From Salvelinus alpinus (taxonomy: Eukaryota > Chordata > Actinopteri > Salmoniformes > Salmonidae): a stretch of 64,000 nt of DNA. A program made the position numbers and the translations under genes. The notes under the pieces were generated by a model. That model made no database searches. It saw nothing but the letters and a program-made list of their open reading frames with translations, and was not told where the DNA came from. This document shows, piece by piece, positions 40,747 through 52,682 of the stretch. The stretch is from the NCBI RefSeq assembly GCF_045679555.1, contig NC_092087.1:84372129-84436128 (forward strand), given 5' to 3'. How positions within the stretch are numbered: position 1 is the first letter of the stretch; each line of letters begins with the position of its first letter.

Positions 40747-42988
40747 GTAAGTAAAAATTATACGTATTTCTTCTTACAAAATGTAAAGTCAGTCACATGT
40801 CAGCTGTCGGGCATGTGTGGCTGGCAAGCAGGCTTGGGAAGTTGTTAGCGTTCTAGCTAGCTAACTCTACAATACAATAGCTTATACTGTTAGCTAACTT
40901 TACTTCAGATATTCGATATGTCAGACTGTCAGCTAGATTTGGGCTGTCTTTGGCACCTACCCAGCTGTGGAAATAGTAACTCGTATCAACTGTCTGCCTG
41001 AAATAACTAACGTTAGATGGCATATGCTAACGTTATTCAGTGTCGGCGTTTCAGTGCCTTTCAACAAAGTGACAATACAACCATGTGGATCCCGTGCCAT
41101 CTACAGTGGGTCATTTAAACCGATATCTACGTCATAACTAATCAACTACCCCCTTCTCATATTGAATAACAATATTGTTATGATTTTTAACTAATGTTAT
41201 TAAACCCAGGCTCATAAATTAATGAAGTTACTATGCCAGACATGGCAACGTGGCACTTTCAAAATGGCGTACTTTTGTCCTCTCGCTTTCTACTTTCCTT
41301 TCATGACAGATGGTTGTTGTGAAAATGGCGGTATCCTCACCCTCCCCTCTCCGTTTCCATAGTGAGTCAGCGAGGAGGCGGCGTTACCGGTCACATCATG
41401 ACCAAATTAGGCAACGTTATCCCGTGGCGGAGGGCGGGGAGTTTACCAACACTGGCGGAATTTCCACTGAAGTATTAGACCAGAATATCTCTCGTACTAT
41501 TTTATTGTGAAATACATGAATGCGTTTTAGGAGATATTAAGTCAAAGTTCTTATTGACTCGACTTGTTCCTTTAGCACTTAGTTTACCAACTGGCCTCAG
41601 TTTTACCAGGAAACGACCGACTGTTACTGTTGACTAGGTCACTAGGACATAACTTCAGATACCACAGGTTTTACAAGATATCTCTAGCAGACTGTTTTCA
41701 TGTGTATTTCCCAAACGCATACTTCCTCTTAAACAAATGCCCCGGTGTTAGGAGGAAGTATTTTATTTGTCCCTACCCCGGTGGGAGGAGTTTGAACTGG
41801 TGCGTTCTTTGAGCCAGGTGCCCTGCTCAGTCCAACTGCGAAGCCAGCTCAAATCAAAAGTGACATAAATAAGCATGTGGAGTGATGTGTAGGATTCTGT
41901 GTTTTCACATGCAAAAGTGGTTGCTTTTGATAAATGCTGTATCTGTCTTCAAAGTGAAAACTAGTTAAATATTTATTATATGGAGAAGCTGTATGTTTCT
42001 GGAAGACGCACCATGCTGCCTTTGTTGACAACATGACAGAGCAGAGTCATTTGTCAAGGGCGCTCCTCCCTCCCCGCTTTCGCCCGACGTGAAGGACTAT
42101 TCCCCGGTTCAACCCAGGCCAGCGTAATAGAACTTCCTCGATGGGTGTTACTAACACAGTACAATGAGGGTATTCAATGAGTTGCACCATTTAACTGACA
42201 CCATTTATTGATATGATTACCTAGCCCTCAAAACAATGACATGTGGCGAAGAGATTATCTTGAAGAACGATTTGACCTTAAAGGCCATGTACTCTTATAA
42301 TCTCCACCCGGCACAGTCAGGAGGACTGGCCACCCCTCAGATCCTGGTTCCTCTAGGTTTCTTCCTAGGTTCCTTCCTTTCTAGGGAGTTTTTCCTAGCC
42401 ACCGTTCTTCTGCATTGCTTGCGGTTTGGGGTTTTAGGCTGGGTTTCTGTTTAGGCACTTTGTGACATCTGCTGATTTAAGAAAAGAAATAGGCTTTATA
42501 AATACATTTTTATTGATTATTTTCCTTTTTATGTAGTCTAGCTATGATGGTACTAAGGCCCTGTCATACATGCCATCTCACCCCTATCACACCTTCTCTC
42601 CTACAGTATGTGTATGTCTACCGGAGAGAATGGGATATGCAAAATACATTTCTGTTGCTCATGTAGTAAATGGACCAATAAAGTAATGTTCTCTCCTCTG
42701 TGGAACTACTTGTCATACTGCAATTTGTAACCCCTATCCCTCCATCTCTCTCTTTCTGCTTCCAGTTCTCTCAAACCAACCACCCTCAGCTCTGCTGTTG
42801 TCTACCACAGCACGATATCACCGTTCCCCCTAACGACGACAACGTCCGAAGACTCTCTGTTATCCCGTTATAGTACCCTGTTACTGTTGACAGCCACCAG
42901 AAGAAGCAGTCATGTCCCTGTTGACTTCCCAACTGGTCTTGGAGGACGTTGGGGCCCTGTTACTGGACAACTGGTTTCTGACGGCTGA
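40742..42988 (+). CDS. atf4: atf4 uORF2, spliced across intron 1 and overlapping the main start
   Basis: The ATG at 40742 lies five bases before the exon 1 donor, so the codon GC|T is split by the intron (40747-42765). It continues in exon 2 from 42766 to TGA at 42986-42988, 75 codons. It covers the main ATG (42912) out of frame by 77 bases, the same design as mammalian ATF4 uORF2 (59 codons). Translation of uORF2 blocks the main ORF; under eIF2 phosphorylation ribosomes bypass it. Confidence 0.82.
42285..42520 (-). repeat. Retroposon copy in atf4 intron 1
   Basis: Inverse of the repeat at 22186, with 'CTAGGTTTCTTCCTAGGTTC' and 'TTGGGGTTTTAGGCTGGGTT'. Confidence 0.75.
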
Positions 42989-44930
42989 CCCCATGGGGCC
43001 CCGTCTGGACCAAGATGAAGAGGATGATCTACCCCCCTCTCTCTCCTCCTTCTCTTCTTCCCGCTCCCTCTCTCTCTCCAACTCTTCCGCCTCTTCCCTC
43101 TCTCCCTCCTCTTTGTTTAGTTTGTCTCCTTCCCCCTCCCATCTCTCGTCCTCCGACTCCCTCCCTCCATCCCCTCGTCCCTCGTTCCTGGGGAGCAGCA
43201 AGGCCGGGTCCGGGGTAGAGGACCACCTGATGCCGTTGACTCCGTGGCTGGACTCTAGCGAGCTGCTCCATGCCCACATGGGAACAAACGTCTGCGGAGG
43301 TGAGAACACAGCTGAAAAGAAAACCACAACAAAAACGCACAGCTCAAGTGTTGCTAAACACATACAAACTCCTCCTTTGTTTGCTGCCTAACCCTATACG
43401 TGGTTCCATCTGTGCTGTTATCACATCTATTAGGCTTAAACCTATCCCCCACCTACGCTCTCCCCTGGGCTCGGTTTGTCATAAACAGTTGCCTAATACC
43501 AACGTGTATGGTAATTAACCATAGAGGTCGTTAGTAACTACCGGTATTACCCGTTTGCACATCCACATGTGATGACAAGCCGCCCATCACCCCAACAAAC
43601 TGGTTTGCACCAGATTTCCTGGCTATTACTGTAAAACAAGACTGGTGTCAGCGGTGCTTTTCCTCCTGTTGTACAGGCAGGAAACATGTTGGCAAACAAT
43701 AGGGTTTTATAGTAGGGTTCCGGTATCAGCAACTCCAATGTCCCCTCAAATCATGATTAGACTGGAATATTGTCTTTCAGGGCAGATTTTTGTTTGGGAA
43801 AGGACTTTTCAGAGGACTGATTTATACTTCGTTATCACTGTACAATAATTATTAAAATTGTCATGTCATAAGCATTGAGTATAATATGTTGTATATTGAG
43901 ATGGAATTTACTTATCGCTTCTTCCCCAGATGATGCGTTTTCGGGCATGGACTGGATGGCTGAGAAGATAGACCTGAGTGACTTCGACCTGGACTCTCTG
44001 ATTGGCTCCTGTTGTTCCGACGCCCCGCCCAGTTCCCCTGAGGAGCTCCTGGCCTCCCTGGAGACCCACATGGACCTAGACCTGGTGGACCCCTTCACCG
44101 CCACAATCCCTGCCCCACACGAGGTGCTCTCACTGGGCATCCCTCTGGCTGACCTCCCCTCCCTGGAGCTCCCTGAAGAAGAGGTAAGGGATGAGGTCAG
44201 AGGTCCTGTGGTGACGGTTCAGGATCAAGAGGTCGTGGTGAAGTCTGAGCCACAGTCTCCAGCACCCCTCTCCATGGGGTATACCCTCGAGCTGGGGAGC
44301 GAAGTGGACGTTGATGTCTTGGAAGTCAAGACAACCCACACTCCACCTACCATCATCTCTGAGCCTAGCGACAGCCTCCAGACCACCGCCCCTATCGTCC
44401 TCTCCCTCCTGCCCTCAGGCCACTTTGTGGTGGTCCTCTCCCCTAAAGAGGAGCCAACCATCCTCCCCACATCAACCCTCTCAGCCTCCAGTAGCTGTGA
44501 TGACCAGTCTGATGACAGCGACTCCGGCATCGACTCTGTATCCGGCTCCCCTCCTCACCACCCATCTTCCTCTCCTTCTCCCTCCATAGCCGGGTCCTCC
44601 AGGACCAAACCCTACTCCAAACCTGAACCTGAGACTACATCCCCCACAACCCTCAGCGGCAAGGTCAAATCAGTATCCGGGGCTCCCAAGGTCGTGGAGA
44701 AGAAGCTCAAGAAGATGGAGCAGAACAAGACTGCAGCGACACGTTACCGACAGAAGAAGAAGAGTGAACAGGAAGTGCTGAGCGCGGAGTGTTCCGAGCT
44801 GGAGCAGAGGAACAGTGAGCTGGCAGAGAAGGCTGACGGCATCAGCAGAGAGATCCAGTACCTCAGAGATCTGATGGAGGAGGTCCGCTCAGCGAAGAAC
44901 AGGAAGAAGACCACTGTTAGTGTGGCGTAG
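42912..44930 (+). CDS. atf4: Activating transcription factor 4, bZIP
   Basis: Coding exons 42912-43299 and 43930-44930 join in phase 1 to give 462 aa (human 351). ATF4 is the bZIP effector of the integrated stress response and binds C/EBP-ATF composite sites in amino-acid, redox and ER-stress genes. Seen: N-terminal activation region ('TSQLVLEDVGALLLDNWFL'), a long Ser/Pro run at about residues 45-100 that accounts for much of the extra length, 'DDAFSGMDWMAEKIDLSDFD' core, the beta-TrCP degron DSGIDS at residues 327-332, and the bZIP from about 383 ('KKMEQNKTAATRYRQKKKSE') followed by leucine-zipper heptads. Control is translational by two uORFs. Teleosts have two atf4 paralogues; which one this is cannot be decided here. 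Confidence 0.96.
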
Positions 44931-45795
44931 TCAGCGGAAATTATGGATAGAAGGAAGGCAAGAAAGGGGAATGCATAGAATGAGATCCAGTACCTTGTGG
45001 AGGAGGGGCTACGTCTTGGTTATCCACCCTTCTACCAAAGTACTTTTGCATACTTGCGGTCTATGATGGGAAGTGTGCATTTGCATACTTTAGGAGAAGG
45101 GTGGAGAATGGAGAAGGCAGTCGGGTAATGGCTAGAAAGATAATAGAAAAGTTGATGATTATTATCAGGGGGAGAAGATGTGGGACTGATTTTAGTCAGG
45201 GGAGCATTAGTCATGCTGGTCTGTTCTGTATGAACCCTATCACAGTGTTACACTGGTATACATACACATTATTAAACACACACAAGTGTTGTATGGTATG
45301 TCTTGACTAGGCCATGGTTACTGCGTAGGTAGGAAAATGTAGAATTACGACGAACACAAATTAGTATGGCCACACTTACCAAGATCCAACCCATAACCTT
45401 CCCCCAAAATACTCCAGTTTCAAAGACCAGTTACAACCCCCCCAAACTGTCACCCTACTGTTACTCTTACCCCACTCACCCCTTACCTTCCCCCTCTTTT
45501 CTCGTTACCCCAAAACTCTTTGACTTCCTCCATGCAGCTTTAGTCCAGAAAGGGGCCTCGCCCTGTGGCAGATTTTTAATTGTTACACTGAATTCCCTCT
45601 GTCACAATTATGTTTGGTATGTATATATCTTCACCTGAACTCTACTCTGGCTTCATCAGGGTTTTATTTAACGCTGGATAGTAGAAAACCATCCATCTAC
45701 TAGACTGTCCTAGACCTAGTTGGCAACTCTAGTGTAGCTTTTAGCTACATGTTTGTTTGGCTTGTATAAATGCTTTGCTATTGTTTACTATTAAA
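44931..45795 (+). other. atf4: atf4 3' UTR with ATTAAA signal
   Basis: A poly(A) signal variant ATTAAA is at 45790-45795. No other feature is seen between it and the stop codon. Confidence 0.5.
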
Positions 45796-46054
45796 GCTCC
45801 TTATTGAATCTCAACTGATCTGTTTGAAGTGTGATCTTTTATCTGGATAAAGAAGTACATGTTAGCTATTAGTGGCAAATCTAAATGCCATGACAAATGT
45901 GCAGTTGAGATGCAAGTTTAGTAAAGCACTAGTAGTGTACACATACGACTGATACCATAGAAGCGTTGAATCAATTTGATTCTGACTAAGCAACAAACAG
46001 TACTCTGGTATTTTAAGCCTGTGCAACTGGAATGGCAGGTGAGTCCTGGGAAGA

Positions 46055-46360
46055 ATATTCATGAAGCATCTGAGTAGGAGTGCTGATCTAGGATCAGGTC
46101 TCGTGTCCATGTAATCTTGATCTGAAATATAAACCGGTCATAGATCAGCACTCCCTAATTTGAAGTTTTATGAATAGAGACCCTGGGTCTGTCACACTCG
46201 AGCTCCAACCTGAGCTTTGTGAATATCGGGTCTTAAGCATCTTGGAGTAGGAGTGCTGATTTGAGCTCAGTTTTGCCTTTTAATTCACAATGAATAAGAG
46301 TACATGGACAGGGAGGACTGATCCTAGATTGACTCTTGATACATACGGCCCCAGGTATAC
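46055..46360. mobile_element. Two palindromic MITE copies
   Basis: 'GAGTAGGAGTGCTGATCTAG' at 46071 pairs with 'TAGATCAGCACTCC' at 46141; a second unit begins 'GGAGTAGGAGTGCTGATTTG' at 46244. Same family as 1098-1246. Confidence 0.6.
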
Positions 46361-46594
46361 CTGATTTACATGTAAGATTGCGCAAACAGGAAATGTCTGG
46401 GTAGTTGGTAGTGCAAACATCCATGCTATAACTAGTACAGCTATACTACTTGTCATTGAGCAATAGCTAATGCAGGGGTTGGCAAGTACACTACATGTTT
46501 GAGCTTTTAGAGTGATTAGCTCTTAATGTTTGTTTTTAAATGTTATTTAGATAATTATTAAACAAGCTATGTATCCTTTATTAAACCATAAGGA

Positions 46595-46925
46595 TATATA
46601 GCAGGGGTTGTCAACTGGTGGCTCTCACATTTGTTTTCAGAATACATTTTTAGCATAAAAAAATTGGGGCATAAAGTAATAAAATCACTAGGAATTCACC
46701 TCAAAATGTTATTTAGGAAATCCATTCCCAAGTATTTCCACTCACAAATAGAGACGTGATCTTGTAAGCAAGGTTTTAAATAATTGTTTCTGGCAAATAC
46801 AATATCTGTTTGGGCTTCTTACGTCAATTTTCAGAGTACAAATGATGAATAATTATGTTCCGGCGCCCCGACCAGCCACTCAAGAAAAACATTGTCCCGC
46901 GGCTGAGTCTAGTTGATGATCCCTG
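46595..46925 (-). repeat. Inverted copy of the 14315-15147 repeat
   Basis: Shares 'GGTTGTCAACTGGTGGC' at one end and 'TTGATGATCCCTGGTC' at the other with the repeat in rps19bp1 intron 2, without the hAT insertion. Confidence 0.5.
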
Positions 46926-46999
46926 GTCTATAGAATCTATATAATATCAGTGTTTGTCATTGTGCTTTAAGGGTTAGCCAGTACACCCTGCTTTAACAA

Positions 47000-47940
47000 G
47001 CTTCGCTTATACTGTGTCATTAGCTGTTTTACGAAAACATTTGTATAAAAAATATATTATCCTTAATTAAACAATTTAAAGACTAATCTTCTGAAAATAA
47101 GCCTTGGTGCGAGTTGAGCTATTTCAGAAAGTCTTAGAAAACAGGTTTGAACCAGCTAACATTCGACACATTTTCTTGCCATTGGCTGAAGGAACAAAAC
47201 CCAAAGAGCAGAAGTGAGACAGAAAAAGGAGGTGTGTGAGTGAGAAAGAGACTGAGTGGGGGAGTATAGAGAGAAGCACAGCTGTGAAAACGCCTCACAG
47301 GAAAGAATCTCTGTCTATCTCCCCCATTTGTTTTATCTGAAACCAGACAGACTGAGGGGAAACATTTGTCTCTGTCTGTGTGTGTGTGTGTGTGTGTGCG
47401 TGTGTGTGGCAAAAAGCTGTGGGTTGACAGCTTGTGTGCCAGTGAGTGAGAGAGAGAAAAAGGTTGTGGGTTAGTGTGTGAGTATGTGCAATGAAAATAG
47501 TGTCTATATGGTCATTAGACTGTTTATTTGTGTGTGTCTATATGTAAGACTAGTGCACGTGTATGCGAGAGTGTGTGTCTGTTCGTGTGTACAAATGTTT
47601 GTGTGAAAGAGTTCAGTGGGTTGAAAGAAACATGGCAGGCAGATGTGTACATTTAGCTAGGGCAGTAAAACGTCACAGATTTATTTTACCTTTATTTACA
47701 ACCGTGTAAGCCTGGAGGACACACACAGACACACACAGACACACACACAGAGTCCACAGTAGTGAGGCCTTCCACTCCTGCACAGGCCCTGATAAGAACC
47801 ACCCTGATAGAGAGAGAGAAAGGGGGGGAGAAGAGGAGGGAAGGAGAAGGAGAGAGTGGAAACGATAAGGGGAGAGAGTTAGAAAGAAAGCTAGAGGGAG
47901 AGAGCGAGAGTAGAAGAGAGAGGAGGGAGAGAATAGCTAG
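47000..47940. other. Intergenic: microsatellites and purine-rich tract
   Basis: Holds (TG)n at 47378-47407, short CA/CAGA runs at 47718-47750, and a GA-rich strand-biased tract at 47800-47940. Open frames here are low complexity; no gene seen. Confidence 0.6.
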
Positions 47941-47944
47941 TCAG

Positions 47945-48190
47945 TTGTACAACTGAATGCATTCAACTGAAATGTGTCTTCTGCATTTAACCCAACCCGT
48001 CTGAATCAGAGAGGTGCAGGGGGGAGGGGGCCTTAATCGACATCCACGTCATCGCGCCTGGGGAGCAGTTGTTGTTGGGAGTTAACTGCCTTGCTCAAGG
48101 GCAGAACGGCAGATTTATCTACCTTTCTGGCTCTGGGTATCGAACCAGCGACCTTTCGGTTGCTGGCCCAATGCTCTTAACCGCTAGATG
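47945..48190 (-). repeat. tRNA-derived SINE, nearly complete
   Basis: Minus strand reads a tRNA-like head 'GGTTAAGAGCATTGGGCCAG' with B box 'GGTTCGATACC' and a body including 'CTTGAGCAAGGCAGTTAACT'. The body matches the fragment at 34155-34255. Salmonid SINE families of this layout are known; the exact family name is not assigned. Confidence 0.75.
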
Positions 48191-48609
48191 GAGGGAGAGC
48201 AATAGAAAGAGAGGGAGAGAGAACAAGTGAGAGGCATGTCAAGCCAAGGCAAATGCCATGCAGGGAATGAATGCCTGTTTGAAATGGGACTTGAAATGGC
48301 TCCAGACCTGGGTTCAAATACCATTTGAAATCATTTCACATACTTGATCTGTGCTTGATTGAGGTTGCCTGTTGAAATGGAACCAATAGAGTCCCAAAAG
48401 TGCAAAACCGGCCCACCTGTGACCTGGCACTCCAGGCAGACTAAAGCAAATACTCTATTTGAACGTTTTCGAATAGTATTTGAACCCAGGTCTGAATAGC
48501 TCATTAGGAGATCATGGGTGTGAGTGCTGGGATCGACGAAGCGTTTTAAAGCAGGCTGACTGAAGATGAGCCTTGACTTGTAGTGTTCATTCCACATGAA
48601 TCTACTGTT

Positions 48610-48702
48610 ATTTGGTTGCGTACCAAATGGCACCCTATTCCCCACGGGACCTGGTCAAAAGGAGTGTACTACATAGGGAATAGGGTGCCATTTGGGATGC
48701 TA
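48610..48702. repeat. Palindromic repeat (AAATGGCACCCTATTCCC family)
   Basis: 'CAAATGGCACCCTATTCCC' pairs with 'GGGAATAGGGTGCCATTTGG'. Further full or partial members lie at about 7990-8052, 24080-24135, 39787-39855, 49098-49168 and 53745-53793. Confidence 0.75.
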
Positions 48703-48901
48703 TCCTACCAACCACAATGGGCTTCATTCATTAATGGCTTGGGTTGGCTTGTCAGTATGCTTTTGGTGTTTTGAGCCATTCACAATAACAGGGATTCTCA
48801 CTGGCATGTGTGTGTGTGTTTCATGATTCACTGGCCCTAAACTAAGGTTTGATCAGGCCACAGCCACATAGCAGTTACTGGTGGTATGTAGTGTTAATTA
48901 T

Positions 48902-48960
48902 AACATTTACATTTAAGTCATTTAGCAGACGCTCTTATCCAGAGCGACTTACAAATTGGA
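48902..48960 (-). repeat. SINE/LINE tail fragment
   Basis: 'CATTTAGCAGACGCTCTTAT' and 'CCAGAGCGACTTACAAATTG', same as 17694. Confidence 0.75.
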
Positions 48961-49319
48961 TAACTTGGCTAGAGCCCAGGTAGAGGCCTCATTGGTTAAC
49001 AAAAGCAAAGAAGGTCTGAGTAAGGAATAGTATAGATGTATCTGTCCCCCACTGAGTAGATCCAAAGAGGGACTACAGTACCATGAAACCGAGACTGCAT
49101 CCCAATGGCACCTATAGGGTTCTGGTCAAAAGTAGTGCACTGTGTAGGGAATAGTGCTATTTGGGATGTGACCTCTAGCAGTCTGTTGCTACTTCCCAAA
49201 GACTTGTCTAAATGTTATTTTAGGCACTTGCCTTTCAAAGCACAAAATACTATACCTAACAAAAATGATGGGGAAGCAACTTTGATTCAACCAGCGTGTG
49301 CCCAGTGGGGATAGTCTCT

Positions 49320-49705
49320 TTCTACCTCTCTCTCCTCTTCCCTTCTTTCTCTTTCCAACCCCCTCTCTTCTGGCTCTCTCTCTCTCTCGCTACTGTATAT
49401 AGGAGTCTAAAACCAGATGACTCGTCTCAAGTAGGTCTATTTTAGGCTAACTTTAATCTGAAGCAGAACTTAACCCAGCAACTCTTCAACTCAGTCAGTC
49501 ACAGGACAAGCGCACTGGTCTGCGTCATAAAGATGGTTGAGTAAGCTGAGTTGACTGAGGGGTAACACAGAGATGTGGTAGTGATAGGTTTAGCAATGGC
49601 CCTACTTCTCTGAGAGTATATATAGTTCCCTAATCCCCAGCCATCAGCCTGTTAATGGGCACAGATAATGTCACTGTGACCAGATAATTAGACTGTGTGT
49701 GATAA

Positions 49706-49741
<36 letters not shown>

Positions 49742-50240
49742 AGTGAGTGAGTGAGTGAGTGAGTGAGTGAGTGAGTGAGTGAGTGAGTGAGTGAGTGAGA
49801 GTAGGGGGTGGAGCTTAAATAGTTAGTTAAATCAAATACAGGTTCAACTGAATGACAACAAAGACAGAATACAATATGGAATTGTATTGAATAGTTTGGG
49901 GTAGCCTCATCTCCATGGAATGCTCCTCAGAGCCAGATGCTGATGACAAGTTGCCCTATGCTGGAAGAACGGGGATGCGATGACAGGCCTTCAGTTGGTG
50001 GTGGGGAGGTGGAAGGTCGTTGAAAGGCTGTTGCTGCAAAACAGCAAGTGGGAGACAAAGTTTGAGTTGACATAAATACTCCCCTAGATTCATGCTCATT
50101 GGTTGAAAGAAAGGAAAGTGATTACTGCACGAGTGAGCCCATTGGTTAATCAGCAAGCGGGGTGGGATTGCCTTAGTGTGCCATGCTCATAGGCTGAAGT
50201 GAATAGGTGAATGACATTCTGCATTCTTGCCAATAGTAAA
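49320..50240. other. Intergenic with (GT)n and (GAGT)n microsatellites
   Basis: (GT)n runs at about 49709-49739 and passes directly into (GAGT)n at 49740-49801. Pyrimidine-rich (CT)n-like sequence at 49320-49390. No gene seen. Confidence 0.8.
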
Positions 50241-50244
50241 GGAG

Positions 50245-51270
50245 GAGGAGAGATGTGACGCTATGCTGATGAGGTAACATTATAGACACTACCATACCTG
50301 CTATGCTGATGAGGTAACATTATAGACACTACCCTACCTGCTATGCTGATGAGGTAACATTATAGACACTACCATACCTGCTATGTTGATGAGGTAACAT
50401 TATAGACACTACCATACCTGCTATGTTGATGAGGTAACATTATAGACACTACCATACCTGCTATGTTGATGAGGTAACATTATAGACACTACCATACCTG
50501 CTATGTTGATGAGGTAACATTATAGACACTACCATACCTGCTATGCTGATGAGGTAACATTATAGACACTACCATACCTGCTATGTTGATGAGGTAACAT
50601 TATAGACACTACCATACCTGCTATGTTGATGAGGTAACATTATAGACACTACCATACCTGCTATTCTGATGAGGTAACATTATAGACACTACCATACCTG
50701 CTATTCTGATGAGGTAACATTATAGACACTACCATACCTGCTATGTTGATGAGGTAACATTATAGACACTACCATACCTGCTATTCTGATGAGGTAACAT
50801 TATAGACACTACCATACCTGCTATGCTGATGAGGTAACATTATAGACACTACCATACCTGCTATTCTGATGAGGTAACATTATAGACACTACCATACCTG
50901 CTATGTTGATGAGGTAACATTATAGACACTACCATACCTGCTATGCTGATGAGGTAACATTATAGACACTACCATACCTGCTATGTTGATGAGGTAACAT
51001 TATAGACACTACCATACCTGCTATGTTGATGAGGTAACATTATAGACACTACCATACCTGCTATGTTGATGAGGTAACATTATAGACACTACCATACCTG
51101 CTATGCTGATGAGGTAACATTATAGACACTACCATACCTGCTATGCTGACTAGGTAAAATGATAAACACCACCATAGATACCTGCTATTCTTATGAGGCA
51201 ACATTATAAACACTACCCAATAAATACCGGTTGTGTTTATGAGGTAACGTTATCGACACTACCATATGAA
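50245..51270. repeat. 40-bp minisatellite, about 22 copies plus decayed units
   Basis: Unit 'CTATGCTGATGAGGTAACAT' plus 'TATAGACACTACCATACCTG', strictly 40 bases. Units differ mainly at one site (CTATGC, CTATGT or CTATTC), giving an interspersed pattern useful as a repeat code. Units after about 51145 are increasingly diverged, as expected at an array edge. Confidence 0.97.
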
Positions 51271-51330
51271 TAAAAACGATGTGAATTATGTGCGTTTATG
51301 AATAAAAAGTAACCCTAGACTAGTCTCTAG

Positions 51331-51375
<45 letters not shown>

Positions 51376-52681
51376 GTGTGTAAGCGAGAGGTGTGTATAA
51401 GGAAACTATGAGTCACTGTGAAAGAACCAGTGGTATGGTGTCATTCTACATTTCTAGAGAATTGGGAAGGAAGGACTTGAGGTACTGTAACGTTAATAAT
51501 ATTTTCAAACCTCGACTCAATCAGCAATAAAGATAAACAAAGTAAACTTGTCACGGATAATGTGAACATTTTGGATAATATGATGAATATTAATACAGCA
51601 TCAAAGAAACAATTGCATTGCCAAATATGTGTGTCTTCCTAGGGTACTCCTCTTTTGTAAACTTTAAATTGTTTTTCTCTCCGTCCATTGTCTGATTTGT
51701 GTTGTTCTTTAAGTTATGCTAGCAAACATACAGAAATGCACTCGTGATAAAAGTAGGCCTCCAAGTCTTCATTTCATAAATGTACAGTACCTTCCCGCCT
51801 TTTTACCTCTAATGCTAGAGTGCCACCTGGTGTCCTTACTGAAAACTACACTTCCCAATTTTTATGATAACATAATCACCGTAGACTGTCATGTGACCAG
51901 CAAACACTGGGCTTGTTCCGACATTGCAGCGGACTGACTGATCTACAAATCACCTTGCATCATAAATAACGATATTATTATTTGTAGATCAGTCATGCAT
52001 TTGCATCACGGTTTTGATGCTCCCGAACACGGCCACAGCTTTTACGAGAAACAGAAAGTTGACCGAACTAAGGTTGTTGTTACGGTATGATAGAAACGAC
52101 CGTGTTATACAGCGCTCACCTCCATCATTCTGAACTCTTTTGAATGAACGCCAAGAACCAACGGGAGTCGTTTTGAACCCACGTTCTAGCTGTATGCTGC
52201 TTGCACGGTTTCTAAGAAGGTACCGTAAGTAGGTCGACAAACATCGATGCTAGCTACAGTTATACCAGATAATGTTATTTAACCAAATATTTTTGAGATC
52301 CATTACTGGGAGTTACAGGCTAGGTACTGTTTGTAGCACAGATAATTTTCGATCAACCTTAACTTGAATGTCCGTGTCCAGTTTCAGGTGGTGGGTTTGA
52401 ATTTAGAAAATGCTCGGTTATTAAAATAAATACATGTTTTGCTCCATTAAGTAATTCAACAATGTGTACGGCGCCATCTTGTCTATTTAAAATCTCTCAT
52501 TGATTGAGACAGTTCCACCCCAAAGTGCAGCATGTCATGATGACACTCATCTTTTCTTACCGTCCTTGTATTACAGACTTCCCATCTTTCTCTCTATCTA
52601 TTTCCCTCTTTCTCCCCACTTTCCTGACCTCACTCTCTTCCTCCCCCTCTGTCTTTTCCCTTCACTACCTGCCTCCATCAG
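51271..52681. other. Upstream region of the tandem-HIT gene
   Basis: (TG)n at 51335-51361. Around 52090-52230 a unique segment ends in 'AAGAAGGTACCGTAAGTAGG', which has donor-like GTAAGT, so a non-coding first exon may end near 52226. The pyrimidine-rich run 52560-52680 precedes the acceptor of the first coding exon. No other coding exon seen. Confidence 0.4.
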
Positions 52682-52682
52682 G

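Noticed and set aside
43029-43363. Antisense open frames opposite atf4
   Set aside because: Shadows of the Ser/Pro-rich atf4 coding exon; no independent support.
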